A DNA stretch of 64,000 nt from Kaistella chaponensis (GTDB lineage Bacteria; Bacteroidota; Bacteroidia; Flavobacteriales; Weeksellaceae), in assembly GCF_900156725.1 (NCBI RefSeq), contig NZ_FTOI01000006.1, forward strand, positions 62,001 to 126,000. Direction: 5' to 3'. Below are positions 34,594 to 42,729 of the stretch, piece after piece. Both the position numbers and the translations under genes were made by a program. The notes beneath the pieces were generated by a model, which saw only the letters and a list, made by a program, of their open reading frames with translations, did not search any database and was not told the origin of the DNA. The stretch's first letter is position 1. Every line of letters begins with the position of its first letter.

Positions 34594-35230
34594 TAACCTT
34601 TAAAACAAAATTATGCATGAAGATATAAAAAAAATTGATAATTGTGAATAATACCATCATATATAATTATGTTTACAGCAAAAACAAAGCGAATGGTCTG
34701 ATTTCTTCATGAATAAAAATCCTAGAACTGAAAATAAATAAATGAAATGATTACTTTAATATTTGCTGATTTTCAAAAAATACAACTTAGAAAACGCCGT
34801 ATTAAAAATGGTTTTAGAATTTGTCCACCTTTTGTCCACCCTATGAAACTGATTTATTTGACCATTTCAATTACTTTTGATTTGAAAAAAAATAGAAAAC
34901 GGAACTTAAATCAAAATGCGAAGTTTCGTTGAGTTCTAAAAACACAAATGAATAACTCCTTTAACTAAAAAAGTTCAAGGAGTTTCTTTTTTAAAATTTT
35001 AAAGAACAGAACCACGCTCAAATTCGTAAATTTACAAGGACGAACGAAAATTACATTATCAGTTATAAAAACCCATTGTGGTTTTCAGACAAGGTGAAAT
35101 CGCCAAACGAGAAAAAAAATTTTTGATTGAACCGAAAGACACTGCTTTTCATAGGAAATCAAATAATTCACGTAAAACCGTTCGAATGAATAGAAAACAC
35201 CAAAAATTCAATCCCATTTAATAGAAAATT
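34594..35230. other. 637-bp intergenic region, no convincing gene
   Basis: Contains the TPR regulator's promoter (TAATTTTG, minus, at 34613-34606). An ATG at 34747 gives 61 codons, and an internal ATG at 34843 gives the same C-terminus (29 codons); neither has coding character. TTTGTCCACC is repeated directly at about 34820-34840, a sequence I associate with leaders of Bacteroidota tyrosine integrase genes, so this may be a remnant. A terminator-like hairpin at 34954-34992 closes this part. From 34990 to 35230 I see only AT-rich sequence with the hemerythrin promoter presumably inside. Confidence 0.4.
34954..34992 (+). terminator. Terminator-like hairpin without an assigned gene
   Basis: AACTCCTT/AAGGAGTT with an inner AACT/AGTT stem, followed by TTCTTTTTT. 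Nothing annotated ends upstream, so it may close a small RNA or the remnant described for this spacer. Confidence 0.6.
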
Positions 35231-35677
35231 ATGAAAAGACATGATGCTTTAGTACAACTCAGCCGCGACCATCACTTTGGGTTATTGCTTTGTTGGAAAT
35301 TAAAAGAAGGCTTGAAAAAAGAAATTGCCGTGGAAAGGATGGAAAAATACATTCGCCTGTTTTACAGCACCAATTTAAAAGACCATTTTGCGGAAGAAGA
35401 AGAATCTATATTTAAAATTTTGGGCAATGATCATCCCTTAATTTCAGAGGCGGTAACACAACATCAAATCTTTCGAAAAATGGTACAAAATGGCTTTAAA
35501 AAACCTGAGGAAATAGAAACTTTTCGGGCATTGCTCGAGCTTCATATTCGAACAGAAGAAAGGGTAATTTTCCCTGAAATAGAAAAGCAGGCGACAGATG
35601 AACAATTGGAAGCTATTTTAAACCTGAATCATCCCGAATTGAAAGAACCAGAATACGACGATTTGTTTTGGAAATAG
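35231..35677 (+). CDS. Hemerythrin HHE domain protein
   Basis: A 148-residue four-helix-bundle protein, MKRHDALVQLSRDHHFGLLL. Iron-ligand candidates appear in the expected order: the His pair in SRDHHF (14-15), His and Glu in DHFAEEEESIF (about 54-58), His in TQHQIF (about 78), and His plus Glu in LELHIRTEERVIFPEIE (about 105-115). Such single-domain proteins bind a di-iron site and are linked to oxygen or nitric-oxide sensing and repair of iron-sulfur centres (as with RIC/YtfE-like proteins); this one lacks the ScdA_N domain. It stands alone with its own terminator. Confidence 0.87.
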   Translation: MKRHDALVQLSRDHHFGLLLCWKLKEGLKKEIAVERMEKYIRLFYSTNLKDHFAEEEESIFKILGNDHPLISEAVTQHQIFRKMVQNGFKKPEEIETFRALLELHIRTEERVIFPEIEKQATDEQLEAILNLNHPELKEPEYDDLFWK

Positions 35678-35699
35678 AAATTACCACGATCATTTAACT

Positions 35700-35738
35700 A
35701 AATAATCCGGAAGGAAATTCCGGATTATTTTTATTTTT
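35700..35738. terminator. Bidirectional terminator hemerythrin / DEAD-box helicase
   Basis: A perfect 13-bp stem, AAATAATCCGGAA/TTCCGGATTATTT, with loop GGAAA and T's on the plus side. Confidence 0.85.
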
Positions 35739-37083
35739 TTCTTTTGGCTTTGGATTTTGCTTTTTCCTGCGCGCGATTGGCTCCAATTTTTTTCGGAAGT
35801 TTTCTCGCATGTGGACCGCCCCAGTTTTCTTTTTTGTTCTTGTCCTTTTTTTCGTGAAAAGCACCGCCACCTTCTTCCAGCTTAATCACATTAGCGTTTT
35901 TCATTACAACCTCATCTTTTTCAGAAGCAATTTTCACTCTGTTAATCTTAACTTCCGCTGGGAATTCTTTGATCAGTAATGACCGATCCATCAAAAGTTC
36001 AATATCAAACAATTGCGCTTCTTCAGTTCTGGTCACAAATGAAACAGCGATTCCGTTTTTATCGGCTCTTCCTGTTCTACCAATTCGGTGGATGTATTGT
36101 TCCGGAACTTCAGGGATTTCGAAATTGATAACGTGAGTAATATCTGAAATATCCAAACCTCTCGCCATAATATCGGTTGTTATCAATCCGCGAACTTTTT
36201 GATTCTCGAAACTTCGCATGGCATTCAATCGATAATTCTGCGATTTATTGGAGTGAATGACATCAAACTGATCAGGGAAAAGTTCTTCAATTTTGGTGTA
36301 CAGTAAATCGGCGTGTCGCTTATTATTACAGAAAATTAATACTTTCGAAAAATCTAAATCCGTTTTCAGTAAATTTTCAAGTAAATTAATTTTGGTGTTA
36401 AAGTTTTCAACTTTGTACGCAAACTGTTCTATTTTTTCTAAGGGAGTTCCCGATTTTGCGAGAGAAATTTCCAACGGGCCGGAAAAATATTCATATAATA
36501 AAGAATCAACTGCTTCAGTCATGGTCGCAGAGAAAAGAATATTCTGTCTTTTCTCCTTCATCATTTGAAAAATATGCGTCAATTGTGCTTTGAAACCTAA
36601 ATTCAGCATTTCATCAAACTCGTCGATGATTAATTTATTTACTTCTTTCAGAGAAATGGCATTGTCAATCGCTAAATCCATTACTCTTCCAGGAGTTCCG
36701 ACTAAGATATCGCAACCTTCATTAAAAAGTAATTTCTGAGTTTTAATGTTTTTTCCACCGTAGATTCCGATTACTCTTGCGGTAATATTTTGTGTTAAAT
36801 TCTCTACAATTCCTGCAACCTGCACCACCAGTTCTCGTGTTGGAACAAGAATTAAAACGGTAGGATTTCCTGATTTGTTGTATTTCCAATTTTTTAATAC
36901 AGGTAACAAATACGCCAGAGTTTTACCCGTTCCGGTTTGAGCAATTCCCATCACGTCGCGACCTGAGAGAATCGGTCCTAAACTTTTTTCCTGAATAGGA
37001 GTTGGTTCAAACAAATTTGAATCTGCTAAAACATCGAGAATTTTTACTGGTAAATTAAAATCTGCAAAAGTGGTTTTTTCCAT
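35731..37083 (-). CDS. DEAD-box RNA helicase (motif II variant DEFD)
   Basis: An ATP-dependent RNA helicase of the RhlE/SrmB type, 450 residues. In order: Q motif (PTPIQEKSL), motif I AQTGTGKT (48-55), Ia PTRELV, Ib TPGRVMD, motif II IIDEFDEML (154-157 read D-E-F-D instead of D-E-A-D), motif III SATMT, motif V TDIMARGLDI, motif VI HRIGRTGRADKNG. The last 60 residues are a basic, Lys-rich tail (ending KAKSKAKRKK) that likely binds RNA. Such helicases help ribosome assembly and mRNA decay in the cold. TATCTTTG (37095-37088, minus) ends 4 nt before the ATG. Single gene. Confidence 0.92.
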   Translation of the reverse strand: MEKTTFADFNLPVKILDVLADSNLFEPTPIQEKSLGPILSGRDVMGIAQTGTGKTLAYLLPVLKNWKYNKSGNPTVLILVPTRELVVQVAGIVENLTQNITARVIGIYGGKNIKTQKLLFNEGCDILVGTPGRVMDLAIDNAISLKEVNKLIIDEFDEMLNLGFKAQLTHIFQMMKEKRQNILFSATMTEAVDSLLYEYFSGPLEISLAKSGTPLEKIEQFAYKVENFNTKINLLENLLKTDLDFSKVLIFCNNKRHADLLYTKIEELFPDQFDVIHSNKSQNYRLNAMRSFENQKVRGLITTDIMARGLDISDITHVINFEIPEVPEQYIHRIGRTGRADKNGIAVSFVTRTEEAQLFDIELLMDRSLLIKEFPAEVKINRVKIASEKDEVVMKNANVIKLEEGGGAFHEKKDKNKKENWGGPHARKLPKKIGANRAQEKAKSKAKRKK

Positions 37084-37365
37084 TTTGCAAAGATAGTTTT
37101 TTTGATAGGATTTTAATATGATGTCTTTTCGATGAATGAGAAATAAGTTTTTCAGCCTCTCACATTGCTTTTTACTGCTTACGAAAGGTCAAACAGAACT
37201 CTTCTTAACAGATTCAAAACCATCAAAAAAGTTCCTCGCAAAAATCCTGAAATACAAATTTATTTTCAATGAAAACAATTTGAACAGTAACTTTTAGGTC
37301 ACAAAGCATACTTATAAAAACAGAAACGGTGTTTTGCGCCGTCTTACTAAAATATAAATTATAGC
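37084..37365. promoter_or_regulatory. Divergent spacer: DEAD-box helicase / TonB-type receptor
   Basis: 282 bp. The helicase -7 box (TATCTTTG, minus) is at 37095-37088. Near the other end a 6-bp hairpin, ACGGTG-TTTTG-CGCCGT (37326-37342), lies 23 nt before the receptor ATG and may shape its leader. I see no other structure. Confidence 0.45.
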
Positions 37366-39516
37366 ATGAAAATAGTATCTTTTACGGTCGCGCTTTTTTG
37401 TTCCGGTTTTTTTACCGCACAAGCGAAACAAGACAACATTAAGCAAAAAAACATTGAAGAAGTAGTAGTAATCGGCAAAAAACCTACGGTAGAAAGTAAA
37501 GCAGACAGAACTGTTTTCAATGTTGCGAACAGCTCTATCCTTGCGGGAAACACTACTTGGGACGTGCTTCGAATGACGCCATTGGTAAGTATCGATAGTA
37601 ATGATGTGGTAAAAGCTGAAGGCGAAAGTGTAACGGTTTATATTAATGATCGAAAATCGATTTTTACCGGCAAAGAATTAAAGGAATATTTACAAACGAT
37701 TCCCGCCGAAAATCTTCTGAAAATTGAGGTCATTACAAGTCCTTCCGCGAAATATGAAACCACCGGTGAAGTGATTAATATCGTACTGAAAAAGCTTACG
37801 AATGAGGGAATAAAAGGTAGTGCAACATTCAACAATTCACAGAACGCTAAAAATTCACAATATTCTAATCTCAATATTAATTATCATAAAAGAAGTTTTA
37901 CACAGTCATTGACAGGAAGTTATAACGACAACTCCCGGATTTCTAAAAACGAAAGTGAAAATTTGCTTTACGCTTCAAATGCCGTAACCAAAATTGATAC
38001 AGAAAGTACTGAATTAGGAAAAATGCCTTCCTTTTCTTCGGCTTCAGAATTAGAACTTGACGAAAAAAACACCATTGGTTTAATTTTAGAATTTGCCCAA
38101 AACAACAGGAATACTTTTTCTAACACAATAGCGAACAACTCCATCAATAATAGTATACAATATTCGTATTTGCAGGATCAAAATCTAAGTGGGTACAATC
38201 GCAACCTTGGAAATAATATTTTTTACAAATATTATGATAAAGAAAAAAATAAAATTTTAGATATCAACGCCGGATTCAATTACGATTCCACTGCAGATAC
38301 GAATGATCATATTCTCTATTTTAGCAACAATCCAATTCCCACAGGAAACCGAATTATTGCCAATAATGAAAACAGAGAATATTACCTGAAAGCTGACTAT
38401 TCGCAAAACCTCGGGAAATCGAATATCGCTTTTGAAGGTGGCGGAAAAATGGATTTTCGAAACAATGCAATTCCCTACCAATATTCTAATCTAACCGATA
38501 ACGAATTTATTTTTGACGGAAACAGAAGCAACGATTTTCATTACACCGAAAATCTCAACGCGCTATATGTGAATTTTTCAAAAACTTTTTTCAAAAAATT
38601 AGAAACGAGAATTGGATTAAGATATGAATCTATTCATTTTAAAATCAGACAAACTGTCGGTAACGTTGAAAAAACAGATTCTTATGGAACTTTTCTTCCT
38701 AGTTTATTGTTAAAATATTCCTTCTCTGAAAATTACACTGTAAGCGCAACATACAATCACAATTTGTGGCGACCGTGGTATTCGGAGTTTAATCCTTTTT
38801 TATTACCCAATGATGATGGTAATTTTTACCGCGGAAATTTGGATCTTCAACCGAATCCAAGCGATCGAGTTGGGTTGAAACTGGGACTCTTTAAAAAATA
38901 TTTTATTTCTGCCAATTATTCATTTACGGATCAGGATTATTGGGATAGTTATATCATTGAAAACGGAAACACAATTTCAATGCCTGCGAATTTTAATGGA
39001 AAATCGGAGCGATATTCCTTAAATTTCAATACGAATCAATCTTTTTTAAAAAATAAACTGAGCGTAAACTTGAATTTTGGTCTTAATTACAGCGATAACA
39101 GTAATTTTAATCAAAGAAATAATCTGGAGATCGAAAATTACATTACCAATTTCAATGGTTCATCTAATATTTCCTACACCAATCTATTCAACAAAGACAT
39201 CAATTTCAATGCGTGGATTGGTGTTTTTTCCGAAAACAATGGAAATACCTTCAATAACAAACCGAATGTTTTCCATAATATGTCGGTCACCAAAATTTTT
39301 AAAGAGCTCGGTTTAGAAACCACTTTAAGATTGGTAAATCCATTTGCCAAACTAAAATTTGACAATACGACTTATGCGCCGATCGGAACTTTTAGAACCA
39401 AGTCGGAACTCGATTATCATGGGTTTTCTTTTTCCATAGTGAAACGTTTCGGTAATCAAAAAGTAAAAGAAAATACGAAAACCGAAGTTGAAAAAGAGAG
39501 CGGTGGCGGAAAATAA
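37366..39516 (+). CDS. TonB-dependent receptor-like outer-membrane barrel (OMP_b-brl_3 type)
   Basis: A 716-residue outer-membrane protein. The signal peptide (MKIVSFTVALFCSGFFTAQA) is followed directly by a TonB-box-like/plug region (NIEEVVVIGKKPTVESKADR, TPLVSIDSNDVVKAEGESV, VITSPSAKYETTGEVINIVL) and then by a barrel (outer_membrane beta-barrel family 3). Most members carry a carboxypeptidase-regulatory-like domain between signal and plug; here it is missing. The last residues (KTEVEKESGGGK) are hydrophilic and extend beyond the last strand (HGFSFSIVKRFGN). The transported ligand is not evident; no lipoprotein partner is adjacent, so this is not a SusC. Confidence 0.82.
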   Translation: MKIVSFTVALFCSGFFTAQAKQDNIKQKNIEEVVVIGKKPTVESKADRTVFNVANSSILAGNTTWDVLRMTPLVSIDSNDVVKAEGESVTVYINDRKSIFTGKELKEYLQTIPAENLLKIEVITSPSAKYETTGEVINIVLKKLTNEGIKGSATFNNSQNAKNSQYSNLNINYHKRSFTQSLTGSYNDNSRISKNESENLLYASNAVTKIDTESTELGKMPSFSSASELELDEKNTIGLILEFAQNNRNTFSNTIANNSINNSIQYSYLQDQNLSGYNRNLGNNIFYKYYDKEKNKILDINAGFNYDSTADTNDHILYFSNNPIPTGNRIIANNENREYYLKADYSQNLGKSNIAFEGGGKMDFRNNAIPYQYSNLTDNEFIFDGNRSNDFHYTENLNALYVNFSKTFFKKLETRIGLRYESIHFKIRQTVGNVEKTDSYGTFLPSLLLKYSFSENYTVSATYNHNLWRPWYSEFNPFLLPNDDGNFYRGNLDLQPNPSDRVGLKLGLFKKYFISANYSFTDQDYWDSYIIENGNTISMPANFNGKSERYSLNFNTNQSFLKNKLSVNLNFGLNYSDNSNFNQRNNLEIENYITNFNGSSNISYTNLFNKDINFNAWIGVFSENNGNTFNNKPNVFHNMSVTKIFKELGLETTLRLVNPFAKLKFDNTTYAPIGTFRTKSELDYHGFSFSIVKRFGNQKVKENTKTEVEKESGGGK

Positions 39517-39520
39517 TCAA

Positions 39521-39557
39521 AAAAAAAGGAAGTAGAATTGAGCTACTTCCTTTTTTT
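39521..39557. terminator. Bidirectional terminator receptor / guaA
   Basis: AAAAAAAGGAAGTAG pairs with CTACTTCCTTTTTTT (15 bp, 7-nt loop). Confidence 0.85.
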
Positions 39558-39577
39558 ATACTTTTCATTTATAATGA

Positions 39578-41107
39578 TTACTCCCACTCGATCGTTGCAG
39601 GTGGTTTGCTCGAAATATCATAAGCAACCCGATTGATTCCGCGAACTTCGTTGATGATTCTGCTGGAAACAGTATCTAAAAACTCGTACGGAAGTCGGCT
39701 CCAAGTTGCCGTCATAAAATCAGTTGTATTTGCAGAACGAACTACGGCGGTATATTCGTAGGTTCTTTCGTCGCCCATTACTCCGACAGATTTCACAGGA
39801 AGCAAAACGACGAACGCTTGCGAAACTTTTTCGTACAAATCATTTTTGTATAATTCTTCGATGAAAATATCATCGGCTTCTTGTAAAATTCTCACTTTAT
39901 CTTCATCAACCGCGCCGAGAATTCTGATTCCTAAACCTGGACCAGGAAAAGGATGTCGGTTGACTAAGTGAGCCGGAATTCCCAACTCCACTCCTACTTT
40001 TCTAACCTCATCTTTGAACAATTCTCGCAAAGGTTCCAACAATTCAAAATCCATTTCTTCGGGAAGTCCACCTACATTGTGATGAGATTTTATAACCGCA
40101 GAAGGTCCTTTTACAGATTGACTTTCTATCACATCTGGATAAATGGTTCCTTGTGCTAAAAATTTCGCGCCCTCAATTTTGTGAGATTCTTCATCGAAAA
40201 CTGCGACAAATTCATTCCCAATAATTTTTCTTTTTTCTTCAGGATCTGAAATATCTTTTAATTTGGATAAAAATCTTTCGGAAGCATCGATCATTTTAAT
40301 TTTCAAATTAAAATGTTCGCCGTAATTCTCCATCACTTTATTACCTTCATCTTTTCTCAGAAGTCCTGTATCTACAAAGATACACTGCAACTGATCGCCG
40401 ATTGCTCTGTGAATTAAAACTGCCGCAACGGAAGAATCTACACCGCCCGAAAGTCCTAAAATCACTTTTTGTTGTCCCACTTTTGCTTTGATATCTGCAA
40501 TGGTTTCATCAATATAATTGGTGAGTTTCCAGCTTTTTGGAGCATCGCAGATTTTGAATATAAAATTTTCAAGCATTTTTGCGCCTTCTTCGGTGTGGGA
40601 AACTTCCGGATGAAATTGAACGCAATAAATATGCTTGGATTCATTGGAAATCGCAGAAATAACATCGGTCATTCCATTGATATTAAATCCTTCGGGAAGG
40701 CTTTCTACTTCATCGAAATGGCTCATCCAAACAGTGGAATTGCGACTAACGCCAGAAAGCAAATCATTGGATTTTTGAATTTCAAGTTGTGCTTTTCCGT
40801 ATTCTCCTTTGATTCCTTTTTTTACGGTTCCTCCCAATAAATGAGTGATGAGTTGCATCCCGTAACAAATTCCTAAAATGGGAATGTTTTTTTCGAGCAA
40901 AGATTTTTCTACAAGATGCGCATTTTCTGCGTTCACAGAACTTGGTCCACCAGAAAGTATGATTCCCGATGGATTTTTTGCCACAATTTCTTCTACAGGT
41001 GTGTTGAAAGGAATTACTTCTGAATATACGCCATGTTCTCGTATTCTTCTGGCGATTAATTGATTGTATTGAGAACCAAAGTCGAGGATGATGATGCCTT
41101 TTTGCAT
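39578..41107 (-). CDS. guaA: GMP synthase (glutamine-hydrolysing)
   Basis: Aminates XMP to GMP. The 509 residues run from MQKGIIILDFGSQYNQLIAR (ATG at 41107) to the family's invariant C-terminal end, KPPATIEWE. The class I glutaminase has Cys in LGICYGMQ and the His-Glu pair in QFHPEVSHTEEG. The ATP pyrophosphatase loop is LGLSGGVDSSVAA. The dimerisation domain contains RHPFPGPGLGIRILG. The open frame continues 68 codons upstream, but that part is translation of an intergenic structured repeat and is excluded. It is the last gene of a minus-strand purine cluster, separated from purD by a terminator and the repeat, so it may have its own promoter. Confidence 0.95.
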   Translation of the reverse strand: MQKGIIILDFGSQYNQLIARRIREHGVYSEVIPFNTPVEEIVAKNPSGIILSGGPSSVNAENAHLVEKSLLEKNIPILGICYGMQLITHLLGGTVKKGIKGEYGKAQLEIQKSNDLLSGVSRNSTVWMSHFDEVESLPEGFNINGMTDVISAISNESKHIYCVQFHPEVSHTEEGAKMLENFIFKICDAPKSWKLTNYIDETIADIKAKVGQQKVILGLSGGVDSSVAAVLIHRAIGDQLQCIFVDTGLLRKDEGNKVMENYGEHFNLKIKMIDASERFLSKLKDISDPEEKRKIIGNEFVAVFDEESHKIEGAKFLAQGTIYPDVIESQSVKGPSAVIKSHHNVGGLPEEMDFELLEPLRELFKDEVRKVGVELGIPAHLVNRHPFPGPGLGIRILGAVDEDKVRILQEADDIFIEELYKNDLYEKVSQAFVVLLPVKSVGVMGDERTYEYTAVVRSANTTDFMTATWSRLPYEFLDTVSSRIINEVRGINRVAYDISSKPPATIEWE

Positions 41108-41142
41108 TGTATTATGATTAATGAGTGATGGATGATAAGTGA
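41108..41142 (-). repeat. Degenerate heptamers abutting the guaA start
   Basis: Read on the minus strand, the bases before the guaA ATG fall into 7-bp units ATCATCC, ATCACTC, ATTAATC, ATAATAC, with an earlier TTCACTT. They resemble the ATCAACC array before the MFS transporter gene. Confidence 0.45.
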
Positions 41143-41241
41143 AGAGATTGGGTGGCAAATATTTCTTTTGTTTTCTTGGCTCTTTCTGTATTGTTCTCGG
41201 CTGTCTTTTTGAAAAAAAAATGGGTTTTAGACCAAAATTTC

Positions 41242-41340
41242 TAGCCCTGATCGCAGCGGCATCCTTTTTTGCCATGAGATTGCTTTGTTCTTTGCAATGA
41301 TTTTCTGGCAAAAAAGATACAGCGGAGAGCAGGATTAAGC
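41242..41340. repeat. Structured intergenic element (imperfect 100-bp inverted repeat)
   Basis: Outer arms AGCCCTGATCGCAGCGGC and GCGGAGAGCAGGATTA pair imperfectly. They enclose a perfect CTTTTTTGCC/GGCAAAAAAG stem, and the loop of that holds a further ATTGC/GCAAT hairpin. I recognise the AGCGGCATCCTTTT...AGATACAGCGG pattern as a widespread intergenic element of Flavobacteriia. It lies in the spacer between purD and guaA. Confidence 0.6.
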
Positions 41341-41354
41341 TTCAAAAAAAAATT

Positions 41355-41395
41355 AAAAAAAAAGACGTAAAAATCACGCCCTTTTTATTTTTAGA
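41355..41395 (-). terminator. Terminator of purD
   Basis: On the minus strand AAAAAGGGCGT pairs with ACGTCTTTTTT (two G-T wobbles), loop GATTTTT, followed by T's, directly after the purD stop codon. Confidence 0.65.
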
Positions 41396-42629
41396 ATTTA
41401 CCGATGTCTTCTCTGTAAAACGCGTAATCGAATTGAATTTTCAATGCATCGTCATACACTTTTTTTCGAGCATTTTCGAATGTATCGCCTGTTGCTACGA
41501 CGCTTAAAACGCGACCGCCGGATGTTACAATTGCATCTCCGGAATTGCTTGCACCTGCAAAAAGAATCTGGCTGTCTTTTACTTTATCTAGATTTTTGAT
41601 CTCAAATCCGGTTTCAATTTGCCGCGGATAACCGCCGGAACACATTACGAGACAAACTGCTTTTTCGTCTTTAAATTTCAGGTCTATTTCTTTTCCTTCT
41701 AAGCAATCCAAAATAACGTCGAGCAGATTATTTTCCATCAAAGGCAAAATCACCTGAGTTTCGGGATCGCCCAATCTCATGTTGTACTCGAGAAGGTAAG
41801 TTCCGTCGTTGGTTACCATTAAACCAAAGAAAATAAATCCTTTGAAATGAATTCCGGCACGCTCTAATCCTGCTAAAGTTGGAGCTAAAATATTTTCTTC
41901 GAAATCATTGTAATGAGCTGTTGTAAATTCTGGACTTGGAGCTACACTTCCCATTCCACCGGTGTTTGGACCTTTGTCGCCATTTCCGACTTTTTTATAA
42001 TCTTTTACGGGAATGCACGGGAAAAGTTTTTTACCGTTGGCAAAAGCGATGATGGAAGCTTCAAAACCTCGTAAATATTCTTCGATGACCAACTGAATTC
42101 CGGCGTCGCCATAAATTCTTTCGATCATAAATCGGTGAATGGTTAATTCAGCTTCGGCTAAATCCGTCGCAATGACTACTCCTTTTCCACCAGCAAGACC
42201 ACTTGCTTTGATAACGAGGGGAAATTTCTGAGTTTTTACATAATCCATCGCATCCTGATAAGCATCGAAAACTACGGCTTTTGCGGTTTTGATGTTATTG
42301 GTCTGCATGAATTTTTTGGAGAAAGCCTTGCTTCCTTCCAATTCTGCAGTTCTTTTTCGAGGACCGAAAATTTTCAGTCCGTGTTCTTTAAAATCATCCA
42401 CGATTCCTTCTACCAAAGGAGCTTCTGGACCAACAATGGTAAGATCTATTCTTTCTTTGAGGGCAAAATTCCGTAAAGCGACTACACTTTTCTCATATAC
42501 ATTTTGACCAAGTTTGGCGGTGGTTGCATTTCCATTTGCGAAATACATTTTCGAAATTCTACTGTCGCCCTGCAATTTCATTGCGATTGCAGATTCTCTT
42601 GCGCCGTTACCTACGATTAATATTTTCAT
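41391..42629 (-). CDS. purD: Phosphoribosylamine--glycine ligase
   Basis: Second step of purine synthesis: makes GAR from PRA, glycine and ATP. The 412 residues start MKILIVGNGARESAIAMKLQ (Rossmann-like N domain). The ATP-grasp part includes KFPLVIKASGLAGGKGVVIA, EEYLRGFEASIIAF, the signature NTGGMGSVAPSP and metal-binding EYNMRLGDPETQ. The purH gene lies 100 bp upstream on the same strand; spacing is compatible with one transcript from purM. The end is marked by a terminator. Confidence 0.95.
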   Translation of the reverse strand: MKILIVGNGARESAIAMKLQGDSRISKMYFANGNATTAKLGQNVYEKSVVALRNFALKERIDLTIVGPEAPLVEGIVDDFKEHGLKIFGPRKRTAELEGSKAFSKKFMQTNNIKTAKAVVFDAYQDAMDYVKTQKFPLVIKASGLAGGKGVVIATDLAEAELTIHRFMIERIYGDAGIQLVIEEYLRGFEASIIAFANGKKLFPCIPVKDYKKVGNGDKGPNTGGMGSVAPSPEFTTAHYNDFEENILAPTLAGLERAGIHFKGFIFFGLMVTNDGTYLLEYNMRLGDPETQVILPLMENNLLDVILDCLEGKEIDLKFKDEKAVCLVMCSGGYPRQIETGFEIKNLDKVKDSQILFAGASNSGDAIVTSGGRVLSVVATGDTFENARKKVYDDALKIQFDYAFYREDIGKF

Positions 42630-42729
42630 TTTTAGTTTGCTTGTTTAGTGTTTTACAAAATTACTAATTTGTAAATGGATTTCAAATTTAGTTTACAGAA
42701 AGTTTCCTAATTTATTGTTGAATGGCAAA

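Noticed and set aside
34747-34932. 61-codon frame in the TPR-hemerythrin spacer
   Set aside because: No family resemblance and low-complexity Lys/Asn content; more likely remnant or chance.
41108-41311. 68-codon N-terminal extension of guaA
   Set aside because: It translates the structured intergenic element and the heptamers; the family start MQKGIIILDFGSQ at 41107 is clear.
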